Shown one piece after another: positions 8,916 to 17,200 of a stretch of DNA of 64,000 nucleotides. The position numbers were made by a program, and so were the translations under genes. Origin of the DNA: Poriferisodalis sp965208485 (GTDB lineage: Bacteria; Actinomycetota; Acidimicrobiia; Acidimicrobiales; Poriferisodalaceae). Every line of letters begins with the position of its first letter. Position 1 is the first letter of the stretch. Under the pieces are notes generated by a model. That model saw nothing but the letters and a program-made list of their open reading frames with translations, had not been told where the DNA came from and did not search any database. The DNA is taken from NCBI RefSeq assembly GCF_965208485.1, contig NZ_OZ242344.1, positions 558,001-622,000 on the forward strand, given 5' to 3'.

Positions 8916-9282
8916 CGCACCCGCCAATCCCATCTTGGCGCACTCTCTGAGGTCCGAATCATGGAACACCGCGACAGCCGAGTCGTCGCGCCGGAGTCGA
9001 AGCTCACCGCCATCGTCACCGACGACGACGTCCGGCACCTGCGCTGGCCGGCAGAGCGCCTCGGCGGCAATCTGCTTGACACCGCCTGAACGCGCGAACC
9101 GAACCCATGACAGCGTCCGCTGCCCCGGCACAAGCGGGGTTGGCCAAGTGTGTTGGCCTGGGCGGGCCAGCCCACACAGTGATGTGCGGGCTTGTGCAGG
9201 TCAGCACGCGCAGTAGTGTGGTGCCGGATCGAGTGCGGGCGTGATCCCGCTGCGTGCTGCGCAACCAGGAGGCTGGCATCAG
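8916..9282. other. Intergenic spacer with hairpins, 367 bp
   Basis: No convincing gene is seen. A 42-codon open frame at 8961-9089 (MEHRDSRV...) has no recognisable family and no ribosome site. Two hairpins can be drawn: CCCCG/CGGGG at about 9123-9138, and an imperfect TGTGTTGGCC against GGCCAGCCCACACA at about 9149-9178. They could terminate the carboxylase transcript without a U-run, as is common in actinobacteria. The right end (9267-9272) is the AGGAGG ribosome site of the next gene. Confidence 0.4.
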
Positions 9283-9369
9283 ATGAGCGTTGCTGGTTCC
9301 CCGCTGAGCGTCTCGTCGGGCTCGGGGCCGCGACGCGGTCGTCCGGTTCGGGGGGGGGGGGGGGGGTAG
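9283..9369 (+). CDS. 5' reading frame of the secreted protein, ended by the poly-G tract
   Basis: The ATG at 9283 has the best ribosome-binding site in the region, AGGAGG at 9267-9272 with ten bases spacing. It opens a frame reading MSVAGSPLSVSSG...RPVR followed by glycines. This frame meets TAG at 9367-9369 directly after a run of 17 G. With 15 or 18 G the frame would pass straight into the signal peptide and body of the protein at 9375-10541. As sequenced it is a 28-codon open frame ending five bases before a GTG start in the downstream frame. It may be the real N-terminus, interrupted by slippage or a sequencing error, or a translated leader. Confidence 0.5.
   Translation: MSVAGSPLSVSSGSGPRRGRPVRGGGGG
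9350..9366 (+). repeat. Poly-G tract of 17 bases
   Basis: Seventeen consecutive G residues lie between the AGGAGG/ATG start at 9283 and the signal peptide of the secreted protein. A homopolymer this long inside a coding start is unusual in a high-GC genome and is prone to slipped-strand length change. Length decides which frame joins the two parts: 15 or 18 restores one open frame, 17 does not. Confidence 0.85.
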
Positions 9370-9374
9370 CCCCC

Positions 9375-10541
9375 GTGAGGCCCCGCCGGCGAGGGGTTGC
9401 TCTGTTAGCGGCGGCGGTCGTGGTGGTCTTGGGGGCGTCGGGGTTGTTCGCGGGGCCGTCGCATGCTCAGGGGTCCACGGCGGTCACGACTGAGCCGTCG
9501 GATGCTGCGGGCGATTTTCCCGGGTCGTATCTGAACGGCGCGTCCACCGCGGGGGTGGTGCGGCCGGGCACCACCAGCAGCGGCCATCTCACCGAGGATC
9601 TCGACACCGGCCACGGCACCACCGGCGACTACTGGCGACTGGAGCTGCCCGGAGGGCGCAGCTACCGGCTGCAGCTCACCATCCCCGGCGGTTCTCTGTC
9701 TGCGGGCCGTGGCGGGCGGCTGGGGTACGGGTTCGAGCACACCGACGGCACGATCTCCCATTACGGCGACGGCGACGACTTCAGAGACGACGGTCTGGCG
9801 TACATCCACGTCAGCGGAGGCTCGCGGCGCTATTTCGCGAAGGTGTCCGCCAGCGACCTGCGCAACGGCGACGAGTCGCGGGTCTACAACGGCCCCTACG
9901 AGCTGGACCTGACCGACATCACCGGTACCGAGCTGATGGTCGAGAACACCTACACCGACGACGACAACGACACCGACACCTCCGAGACCATCACCAAGAG
10001 CGAGCGTCTCAAACGGCGGAGCGGCTCAACGGTTGTCGGTCGTCGGTTCTCGACGACGATCCAGACCGGCTCTCACACGCATGGGTACGTCATCGACCGC
10101 TTCCGCGTCCTCGCGCTGGGGAACGGCAAACCTCTTGGTGGTGGGCCTTTCGCCGCGCTGTACGAAGGCACGGTCGACCCGGACTTCAGATCCGCCGACG
10201 ACACGCCGCTGTGCACCACGGACCTCCTGGACAGCTTCGGGGGCACGGGGGGGTGGTTCACACCAAACAAGGTCTACGGGGTCACGATGCTGGCCACCGA
10301 CTGTGCCGATGTCGCCCTCGACGCCTCCTCCGCCTACACGCTGATATTCCACACAAGTTTTGAGGACCCTTTTCATTTTCTCTCACTGACCGACGGCGAC
10401 AGCGAGTACGACTACGACTCGGGCTGGTCCATCGGCAACGCAGCACGCGTCCAAACAAGCCGAATCTGGAGTGACGTCAGCGGCTCGGCTGTGCCCCGAT
10501 TCAAGATCTACGCCAGAGAGCTGCCCGCCGGCGGCCTGTAG
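9375..10541 (+). CDS. Secreted beta-rich protein of unknown function
   Basis: From GTG 9375 the protein has 388 residues and begins RPRRRGVALLAAAVVVVLG, a typical signal peptide ending at a SHAQ cleavage site. Next comes a domain with TGDYWRLELPGGRSYRLQL and YFAKVSASD...YELDL, which looks like a bacterial pre-peptidase or carbohydrate-type beta-sandwich. A second beta-rich domain follows, with RFSTTIQTGSHTHGYVIDRF and single Cys residues near CTTD and TDCAD that could pair outside the cell. No catalytic motif was recognised. The start is uncertain: GTG 9375 is in frame, but the strong ribosome site sits at 9267-9272 before ATG 9283 in another frame. The MFS gene follows closely. Confidence 0.7.
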   Translation: MRPRRRGVALLAAAVVVVLGASGLFAGPSHAQGSTAVTTEPSDAAGDFPGSYLNGASTAGVVRPGTTSSGHLTEDLDTGHGTTGDYWRLELPGGRSYRLQLTIPGGSLSAGRGGRLGYGFEHTDGTISHYGDGDDFRDDGLAYIHVSGGSRRYFAKVSASDLRNGDESRVYNGPYELDLTDITGTELMVENTYTDDDNDTDTSETITKSERLKRRSGSTVVGRRFSTTIQTGSHTHGYVIDRFRVLALGNGKPLGGGPFAALYEGTVDPDFRSADDTPLCTTDLLDSFGGTGGWFTPNKVYGVTMLATDCADVALDASSAYTLIFHTSFEDPFHFLSLTDGDSEYDYDSGWSIGNAARVQTSRIWSDVSGSAVPRFKIYARELPAGGL

Positions 10542-10593
10542 AGAGCGCCCACGAACACCCCAAAGTCACGAGTCCGCACTTCTCGTCGGAACT

Positions 10594-12015
10594 TTGGGCA
10601 CGGACGCCGCACCATCGCACTCGGCAAGATTGCGCCGGAAGTCGTTTCTAGGCTTCGACGTCGTGCGGCACCGTCCCGATCGGCTGTTCCTGCTGATGGG
10701 AGGCGTGCAGGGACTGGCATTCGCATGGGGCCTGCCGGCCATGGTCTGGTGGGTGGTCGATCTGCGGCTGTCACCGTTCCGGCTCGCCGCACTGGGCACC
10801 GCCCTGGTGCTGACGATTCTCGTGACCGAGACGCCGACCGGCGTGGTCGCCGACCTCTACAGCCGCAAGTACTCCGTGGTCGCGGCCTACGCCGTCATGG
10901 GCACAGCGATGGCGTTGGGCCCGGTCACAGAGATGTTCGGAGCTCTCGTCATCTGGCAAGTGCTGTGGGGTATCGGCTGGACGCTGCAGAGCGGCGCTGC
11001 CACGGCGTGGATGACCGACGAGCTCGCCCACCACGCGTCGCATTCACATCGCAGTGCAGCGCTGATGCTCGTCGAATCCCCGACTTCAGGCGAAGACACC
11101 GAAGATGAAGACAGCGACATCGCCCGCACCGATCACAACCGCCAAGTGGACGGGCTCATCGTGCGCCATGCCATCTTCCGGTCCGTGGGTGTCATGGTCG
11201 GTCTTGTGGCCGCGACCGTAACGGGCGCTTGGTCGGTGCGGGGATCGATGGCCGCGATGGGGATGCTTGCGATCGCCGCAGCCGGTTACTTGGCCGTCAC
11301 GATGCCCGAAGCCGGGTTCGAGTCGCCCCGACGGCGGGCCGGCGGCGCACCCAGGCCGGCGCGCACCGGTGCCTGGAACGACGCGATCACACTCTGGAAG
11401 CGCGGCGCGTGGCTGGTGCGCCGGGACCCGTCACTGCTTGCGGTGACCCTGTCGGCTGCCATCGCTGCGGGTGCTTGGGAAGCGAACGACCGACTCTCTG
11501 CCCTGCGTCTGTTCGATCTCGGTCTCATCGATCTCAGCAGCCGGGAGGCAGTCCTGTTCTTCGGCGCAGCCTGGTTCGTGATGTCGGCGCTGGCGATCCC
11601 GATGATGACGTGGCTTCGCCGGCGCCTCGAACGATCAGACGCAGACGAGCAAAGCGGTCAACGGGATGCGTGCCTGCTGGCGCGATTCCTGACGATCGCC
11701 GCTGTGGGCGCACTGGCACTTGCGCTCAGCCCGTGGTTCGCGATCGCTCTCGCCGGCTGGGCGGTCCTCGATGTCGCCGGGGAGACTGCCTATTCCTTGA
11801 CCGAGGCGATGGCAAACCGGCATGCGGAGCCTGCCGTGAGAGCCACCGTGGTCTCGTTCGTCGGCCAGTCCCAAGCCGTCGGGGAGGTGGCGATCGGCCT
11901 CGGTCTGGGCGTTGTGGCGCAGCTCGTGTCGCTGCCGGTCGCGCTGGCCGCAGCGGGCGTGTTTTTTGCTGTCTCAGCGGCGCCCGTCGTGCTCGTAGCC
12001 CGCCGGAGTGGCTGA
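10594..12015 (+). CDS. Major facilitator superfamily transporter
   Basis: An integral membrane protein of about 470 residues with roughly twelve hydrophobic segments in two halves, joined by an acidic then basic loop (GEDTEDEDSD). The first half has LVTETPTGVVADLYSRKYSV, equivalent to the MFS motif A loop between helices 2 and 3. Substrate cannot be inferred; drug or metabolite efflux is the usual guess. The start is unclear: an ATG at 10471 would overlap the previous gene by 71 bases, so TTG 10594 is given as a compromise, and GTG 10663 is also possible just before the first membrane helix. The stop at 12015 is followed by a dispersed repeat. Confidence 0.75.
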   Translation: MGTDAAPSHSARLRRKSFLGFDVVRHRPDRLFLLMGGVQGLAFAWGLPAMVWWVVDLRLSPFRLAALGTALVLTILVTETPTGVVADLYSRKYSVVAAYAVMGTAMALGPVTEMFGALVIWQVLWGIGWTLQSGAATAWMTDELAHHASHSHRSAALMLVESPTSGEDTEDEDSDIARTDHNRQVDGLIVRHAIFRSVGVMVGLVAATVTGAWSVRGSMAAMGMLAIAAAGYLAVTMPEAGFESPRRRAGGAPRPARTGAWNDAITLWKRGAWLVRRDPSLLAVTLSAAIAAGAWEANDRLSALRLFDLGLIDLSSREAVLFFGAAWFVMSALAIPMMTWLRRRLERSDADEQSGQRDACLLARFLTIAAVGALALALSPWFAIALAGWAVLDVAGETAYSLTEAMANRHAEPAVRATVVSFVGQSQAVGEVAIGLGLGVVAQLVSLPVALAAAGVFFAVSAAPVVLVARRSG

Positions 12016-12058
12016 GCGAACCGCCCTCGGGTGCCGGCGAATGCCGCTGGCGTCGGAC

Positions 12059-12120
12059 TCAGAGGCTGAGCCGGCAGGCGAAGCCGTGGCCCGAGCGGCC
12101 CGTGAGCGCAGCGAACAAGA
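12059..12120 (+). repeat. Dispersed repeat, copy R2
   Basis: Reads AGAGGCTGAGCCGG, GAAGCCGTGGCCCGAGCGGC and CCGTGAGCGCAGCGA. It matches R1 (164-231), R3 (47138-47270) and R4 (59310-59374). It sits between the MFS gene and the convergent VOC gene, so it may be transcribed as a 3' end. Confidence 0.6.
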
Positions 12121-12186
12121 CCGGTCAACAACAGATGCGACCACGGAAACGCCAAGCCGACTGCGTGGCTCCTCAGGCCGGCTCGC

Positions 12187-12654
12187 TCAGCCGTCCGCCA
12201 TCTCGGCCATGGCAGCCTCCGAGCGGCGTGCCATCTCTTCGGCATCAACGTCTTCGATGTGGGTCGCTAGGTTCCAGCGATGACCCCACGGATCCTCGAT
12301 CATGCCTGAGCGGTCGCCGTAGAACTGGTCCACAATCGGCCGCACCTCAGTGGCGCCCGCCGCGAGCGCAGCAGCAAATGTGGCGTCGACGTCCTCCATG
12401 TACAGGTTCAGCTGCATGGGCGAGCCGCCGTAGTGCTTGGGCGAGTGGAACTCCATCTCGGGGAATTCGTCGGCAACCATGATGAGCGAACCGCCCAATG
12501 CCAGCTCGGAGTGGCCGATCTTGCCGCCCATGTCGATGCGCATTCGCTCGGTGAACCCGAGAATCTCCGTGTAGAACGCGATGGCGTCTGCGGCGCCGTC
12601 GATGCTCATCGCCACCGAGATGCGCGGGTAGTCGTCGGGAATGGGCTTCACCAT
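12187..12654 (-). CDS. VOC (glyoxalase/bleomycin resistance) family protein
   Basis: A 155-residue single-module VOC protein with RISVAMSIDGAADAIAFYTE at the start, HSELALGGSLIMVADE in the middle and MIEDPWGHRWNLATHIEDV near the end. This is the PhnB/YdcJ-like layout. VOC proteins bind a metal through His/Glu residues and act on small molecules; the DPWGHRW stretch supplies the usual C-terminal half of the site. The substrate is unknown. The ATG at 12654 gives MVKPIPDDYPRI. The gene follows the UGSC gene in the same direction with a 45-bp gap, so they may share a transcript. Confidence 0.85.
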   Translation of the reverse strand: MVKPIPDDYPRISVAMSIDGAADAIAFYTEILGFTERMRIDMGGKIGHSELALGGSLIMVADEFPEMEFHSPKHYGGSPMQLNLYMEDVDATFAAALAAGATEVRPIVDQFYGDRSGMIEDPWGHRWNLATHIEDVDAEEMARRSEAAMAEMADG

Positions 12655-12699
12655 GTTCTGCTGCTCCAGTAGATCAAGGGTGGGTAGTTCGTGCGAATG

Positions 12700-13218
12700 C
12701 TACTGAGCCGTGAGCACTGCGACGGCTGCCGAGGTGGCCGATTCGGCACGAGCCACAAGTCCCGCTTCGTCGGCGCTGGCGATGGGGTGCTCGATAACGG
12801 TGAACGGGTGGTCCGGCACGCCCTGCACGCGGGCCATCAGCTCGGCAGCGCTCACAAACGCACTGGTCATCACGCTGACCGCGGGCACGCCGACCCGTTC
12901 GGCGGCGACAGCGTCGTGCAGACTGCACGACGAGCAGCTGCCTCAGTCGCCCACACCGGCCAGCACCGCGTCCCAGCCCATCGCCTCGGCCAGCAGCTCG
13001 TGCTGCGCGGGCGCGCTGTAGTTGGGCTTGGTCCGGCGGATCACCTTGGCCACACCGTGACGGTCGCGCAGGAGCCGTTCCATATGGTCGAAGAACGGCC
13101 GGGTGTTCTCCTTGCCGTTCGAGATGATCCCGATGGTGGCGCCTTCCAGCGTCGAGAGCCGGGCCGGTGCTGCGAACCCTTCCGGCTCCTGTTCGTGGGT
13201 GGGGTTCAGCAGTTCCAC
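12700..13218 (-). CDS. UGSC family selenoprotein with in-frame UGA
   Basis: Read through one UGA (12943-12945), this frame gives a 172-residue protein starting VELLNPTHEQ and containing AGVGD-Sec-GSCSSCSLHDAV at residue 92. This is the diagnostic motif of the UGSC family, whose members carry either Sec or Cys before GSC. The upstream part has IGIISNGKENTRPFFDHM and KPNYSAP; the downstream part has GVPAVSVMTSAFVSAAE and VIEHPIAS, in the same frame, ending TAG 12700. The GTG start at 13218 follows GAGGAGGA. A SECIS-like hairpin lies directly after the UGA. The family's reaction is unproven; a redox role through Sec and Cys is likely. A gene caller that treats UGA as stop would report only two pieces. 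Confidence 0.88.
12907..12942 (-). promoter_or_regulatory. SECIS-like hairpin directly after the UGA
   Basis: In the mRNA, the five bases after UGA (GGCAG) can pair with CUGUC (12907-12911), with a five-base 5' bulge CUGCU. Above this, CGUCGUGCA (12924-12932) pairs perfectly with UGCACGACG (12912-12920), closing a GUC loop (12921-12923). The upper stem starts ten bases after the UGA. Position, stem and loop resemble the E. coli fdhF SECIS, whose apical part reads UGCAGGUCUGCA. Bacterial SECIS elements bind SelB and sit within the coding region, as here. Confidence 0.75.
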
Positions 13219-13274
13219 GCGGTCCTCCTCGTGGTCTTCCGTGCGCCGTCTCGCCCCAGCCAACGCCCGGATGA

Positions 13275-13318
13275 GCTGCATGGCTGCGTGGCTGCATGCT
13301 GCATGGCTGCATGCTGCC
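13275..13318 (-). repeat. GGCTGCATGC microrepeats in the UGSC gene leader
   Basis: About five degenerate 7- to 8-bp units (GCTGCATG, GCTGCGTG) lie in tandem about 55 bp upstream of the UGSC start codon. They can fold in alternative ways and may be a slippage product. No known regulatory motif was recognised. Confidence 0.4.
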
Positions 13319-13339
13319 ACGAGCCGACGTGCAACGCAC

Positions 13340-14143
13340 TCAACGGCGCTCTGAGTTCGGGCTGCTGGCGTCGACGCGTCCGAATCCCGCCGCCAGGAAC
13401 TCGAGGACATCAACGGCGGGATCGGCAGATTCCACGATTCTGCTGTAGGGCAGCGACGCACCGCCGAATGCCGCATCGTTCCAGTAGGGATCACTGCGAT
13501 CCACGTCACCCCACGGTCCCACGTAGACGTAGGGGTGGGGATGGGCGGCATCGCCGGGCGACAGGCCGTAGGTGGCTCGAGTGCCGACGTCGGCGTCGCC
13601 GATCGCTGTCGCTATGTCGAAGTGGCCGGGCCACAGCTGGATCTCGTCCGCGTCGTCGGCACCGGACACAACACACAATTGCGCCAAGACGTCGGATCCC
13701 AACCGGTACCACGCCGAGAGGTGGGCGCCCATCTCGGGACTGACGCGCAGCCAACGGTCGGGATCGCCCAATTCGGGACTGTCGTGCTCACGCGCCTCCG
13801 TACCCAGTGAGACACCCACGAATCTCGCGGCTGCATTCAGCGTCGTGATGGGCATGGCACGCACCACGCCGCCCTCGTCGGCGAACATCTCGTCACCTCC
13901 GATCCATACGCGGCATTCCATCTCACCGGCACGGCCCATCGAGACATCGAACAGCGGCGTGCCGAATCCCTGCGGCAGGCTCCGCAAGCCGAAGCGGCCC
14001 GTCGCCACCCGCCGCGCCTCACCCACTACTGCGTAGGCGAGTCGGTGGTAGTCCTCGACCGATGCGAGGTAGTCGTCTGGCAGATCTGGCAGCAAGCCTG
14101 AGTGCGTAGTCGCCGACCGGTGCCGACTGCGGATTTCGTCCAT
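13340..14143 (-). CDS. Conserved hypothetical protein
   Basis: A 267-residue soluble protein from ATG 14143 (MDEIRSRHRS). It has no signal peptide or membrane segment. Notable parts are DYLASVEDYHRLAYAVVGEARR, LPQGFGTPLFDV, ITTLNAAARFVGV, QLWPGHFDIATAIGD and HPYVYVGPWGDVDRSDPYWND. The WPGHFD and YVYVGPW segments look like conserved core strands. I have seen similar actinobacterial hypotheticals but cannot assign a fold or activity. It ends 121 bp upstream of the UGSC start codon on the same strand and may be co-transcribed with it. Confidence 0.7.
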   Translation of the reverse strand: MDEIRSRHRSATTHSGLLPDLPDDYLASVEDYHRLAYAVVGEARRVATGRFGLRSLPQGFGTPLFDVSMGRAGEMECRVWIGGDEMFADEGGVVRAMPITTLNAAARFVGVSLGTEAREHDSPELGDPDRWLRVSPEMGAHLSAWYRLGSDVLAQLCVVSGADDADEIQLWPGHFDIATAIGDADVGTRATYGLSPGDAAHPHPYVYVGPWGDVDRSDPYWNDAAFGGASLPYSRIVESADPAVDVLEFLAAGFGRVDASSPNSERR

Positions 14144-14155
14144 GCTCGGAGTCTG

Positions 14156-14183
14156 GCGCGACCGGCGACCCGAGCGGTCGCGC
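14156..14183 (-). terminator. Hairpin between the CWB2 gene and the hypothetical gene
   Basis: A perfect nine-base inverted repeat, GCGCGACCG and CGGTCGCGC, encloses a ten-base loop. It lies after the end of the propeller gene (14230) and just before the next start (14143) on the minus strand. There is no U-run, so it is a possible actinobacterial-type terminator or mRNA-stabilising hairpin. Confidence 0.45.
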
Positions 14184-14229
14184 GGACTGACTGATCTCGC
14201 AATCCACGATTGCCGCGGCAGCGGCGCGG

Positions 14230-17200
14230 CTACGGCTGCCAAGCCGGTGCCGAATACATCGTGCCGCTCGAGCCGATGAGACGCCGCTTGCCGCTGCCGT
14301 CGGGACGAGCGGCGATCAGGATGCCGCCGCTGGCAAAGGCGATCCACTCGCCATCGGGTGACCAGGCAGGGTCGGCGCCGAAAGTGAGAGACGTTTGATT
14401 GCTGCCGTCTGCGGCCATGACCTCCACCGTCCTGAACCACAGGAGCCGTTCGATGTAGGCGATGTGCGAGCCGTCCGGAGACCACACCGGCTCGAGGCTG
14501 TGCGCACCGCCGGAGGTCAACGCGGTGATGCCGGTGCCGTCAGCGCTCATCCGGTAGATCTCGACGTCACCGACGGTTGCGATTGCGGTATAGGCAATCT
14601 GGGTGCCGTCCGGGGACACCGCGGGTTGTTGATCAGGCCAGTCGTTGTCGGTGAGCTGCTCGTACTCGGTTCCGTCGGCGTTGATGACGGCGATCTCGCT
14701 GTCCCCGTCATCGGTGACATAGTAGATACGGGTGCCGTCCGGCGACCACACCGGACTCTCGTCATCACGGCCATTATCAGTAAGCTGAACCACACCAGAC
14801 CCATCAGCACTCATAACCCCGATCTCAGCGTCACCGTCATCGAACACGAACGCAATGCGCTCACCGTCCGGCGACCACACCGGACTCTCGTCATCACGGC
14901 CATTATCAGTAAGCTGAACCACACCAGACCCATCAGCACTCATAACCCCGATCTCAGCGTCACCGTCATCGAACACGAACGCAATGCGCTCACCGTCCGG
15001 CGACCACACCGGACTCTCGTCATCACGGCCATTATCAGTAAGCTGAACCACACCAGACCCATCAGCACTCATAACCCCGATCTCAGCGTCAATCGGCTTG
15101 CTGTTGAAAGCAATCGTGGTGCTGTCGGGCGACCAAGCGAAATCGCCGACCCGGTCTCTGCTGCGCAGAAGCACCGAGCCGTCGTCGCCGTCGTCGTGCT
15201 CATTGTCGGTGAGCTGGCGGGAGTCTGTGCCGTCGGCGTTCATGACAACGATCTCGTAGCTGCCATCCTCGGTTGAGGTCAAATAGGCGATCTTGCTGCC
15301 GTCAGGCGACCAGGTCGGGCGCGAGTCTGGTCGCTGGTTTGTGGTGAGCCGTGTCGGATCCGAACCGTCGGCATTCATCACATACACCTCGTACTGAGTT
15401 CCCACAGCCCGCAGGAAGGCGATCTTGGCGCCGTCGGGTGACCAGGCAGGCTCCTTGCCGCTGCCGAGATTCGTCGCGGCACCGCCGTCGACCGGTGCCA
15501 CGTAGATCTGGAATCTGTTGACGAACGCCGCCTTGGTGCTGTCCGGCGACCACACGGCGTCGCTGTCGTTGGTGGCGTTCCTGGAGAGCTCTACATGGTT
15601 GGTGCCGTCTGCGTTCATCACGAACACATCCGAGTCAGTCCCGTTGCTCGCCACGTACATGATCTTGCTGCCATCGGGCGACCACTGCGGCTCTCGTGCG
15701 TGGAAGCTGGTGAGCGCCGCAGCGTCTGTTCCGTCGGACCGAACTGAGTAGAGATACGGATCCCAGCCGTCGGCGCTGTCGTACAGCAGCTTCGTGCCGT
15801 CGGGCGACCACGCCGGATTGCGGTCGGTGCGGCTGCCGTCGGTGAGGTTGCGGGCACCGGTGCCGTCCGCGGCGGCTGCCAAGATGGCAACGCCGCCGTC
15901 GACGGCCACCGAATAGGCGATTTCCGCGCCGTCTGGCGACCAGTTTGGTGCTCCCGTGTCATTGTCGTGAGCGGTGAGCTGCCGCGGATTGCCGCCGTCA
16001 GCGTCGATCAAGAAGATGTTGGCCGGACCGCCGTGCACGACAAACGCAATGCGTCCATCGCCGTCGATGCCGTTCCCCGCGCCGCTGTCATCATCACCGC
16101 CAATGCCGCCGCTTCCCCGGCTGTCGGGTCGTTCACCGCCGCTGTCGTCGGCACCGCCACCACCACCGCCACCGCTGCTCGCAATAGGACCGGCACCGCC
16201 GTCGGCACCAGATCCTCCGCCGCTGGAACCTGCGCCCCCGTCACCGCCCCCGGTGCCGTTCCCGCCACCGAGACCGCCACCGCAACGAGCGACTACAGAT
16301 CCAGGCCTTCCGTCGGGCACAGATGACAGGGCTGATTCGGCGACCGAGGCAGTCACCGCTGCGGTGCCGCCGAACACGTGAATACTCGCAGCGGGATAGC
16401 ACTGCAACCGCTGCACAGCAGCGTCGACCAGGCTGTCTGACTGAGTCAGCAGCAGCGGTGCGCACAACTCCGCCAAAAAAGGTGCCGCGCTGAGCGAATC
16501 GAACGGGACATGTCCCGTCGCCAGCCCCACGGCGCCGCGTGGCGTGCAGGTGCCCCGGTTGCGGTGTCCGTGAGTGCGGTCCAGCAGCCTCGCCGCGATC
16601 TGTGCAGTCTCGTAGCGCGTAGCGCCTGCGAGCCTCGTGACTTCGACACCCAACGATTCGATGTCGCGCTCGGCCTCTTTGCCGATAGCAACTGCACCGC
16701 CCATGAGCACGACATGGTCCACCGATCGAGCGGCGTCCGCGAGAAAGACACGGGTCGGCGCCGCCAGTTCTTCCTGCGATGTCAGCAGAATCGGATGACG
16801 GCCAATCGCCGCAAGCGGCCCGGCCGCGAGGCCGTCGGCAAATGCCTCCCCGCTCGCCACGATCGCTGTCCGACCAAGGCCCGGCAGGCGCCCCGGCCTG
16901 CCGAGTTCGGCTGCCACAACGGCGGCTGTTGAGTACTGATCGTCTCCGCCGAGCCGTTCGGCGGGAATGCCCGTATCGCTCAGTGACTTCAGCACCGCAT
17001 CTGGCACCGAGTTCGCATCCCCTACGGCCACCGCCTTGGGGATGTCCACGCTGCTCAGCCACGTCAGCGCCGATTCGCTGAATCCCTCCGGATGCACAAG
17101 CAGCACAGGAGCATCCAAGGACGCTGCCAACGGTGCAGCTACGACAGCGTCGTGCCATGACGTGCCTGCAGCAAGAACGACCGCACCGATCTGACCGCTG

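Noticed and set aside
8961..9089. A 42-codon open frame in the spacer before the secreted protein
   Set aside because: No ribosome site, no recognisable family, and a length expected by chance at this G+C.
7254..9131. A 625-codon minus-strand open frame opposite the carboxylase gene
   Set aside because: It is a mirror of a strongly conserved plus-strand gene in high-GC DNA and shows no protein signature.
14197..14212. A 16-bp exact match GATCTCGCAATCCACG with 17602-17617
   Set aside because: One match of this length is expected by chance in a 64-kb window; the surrounding bases do not align.
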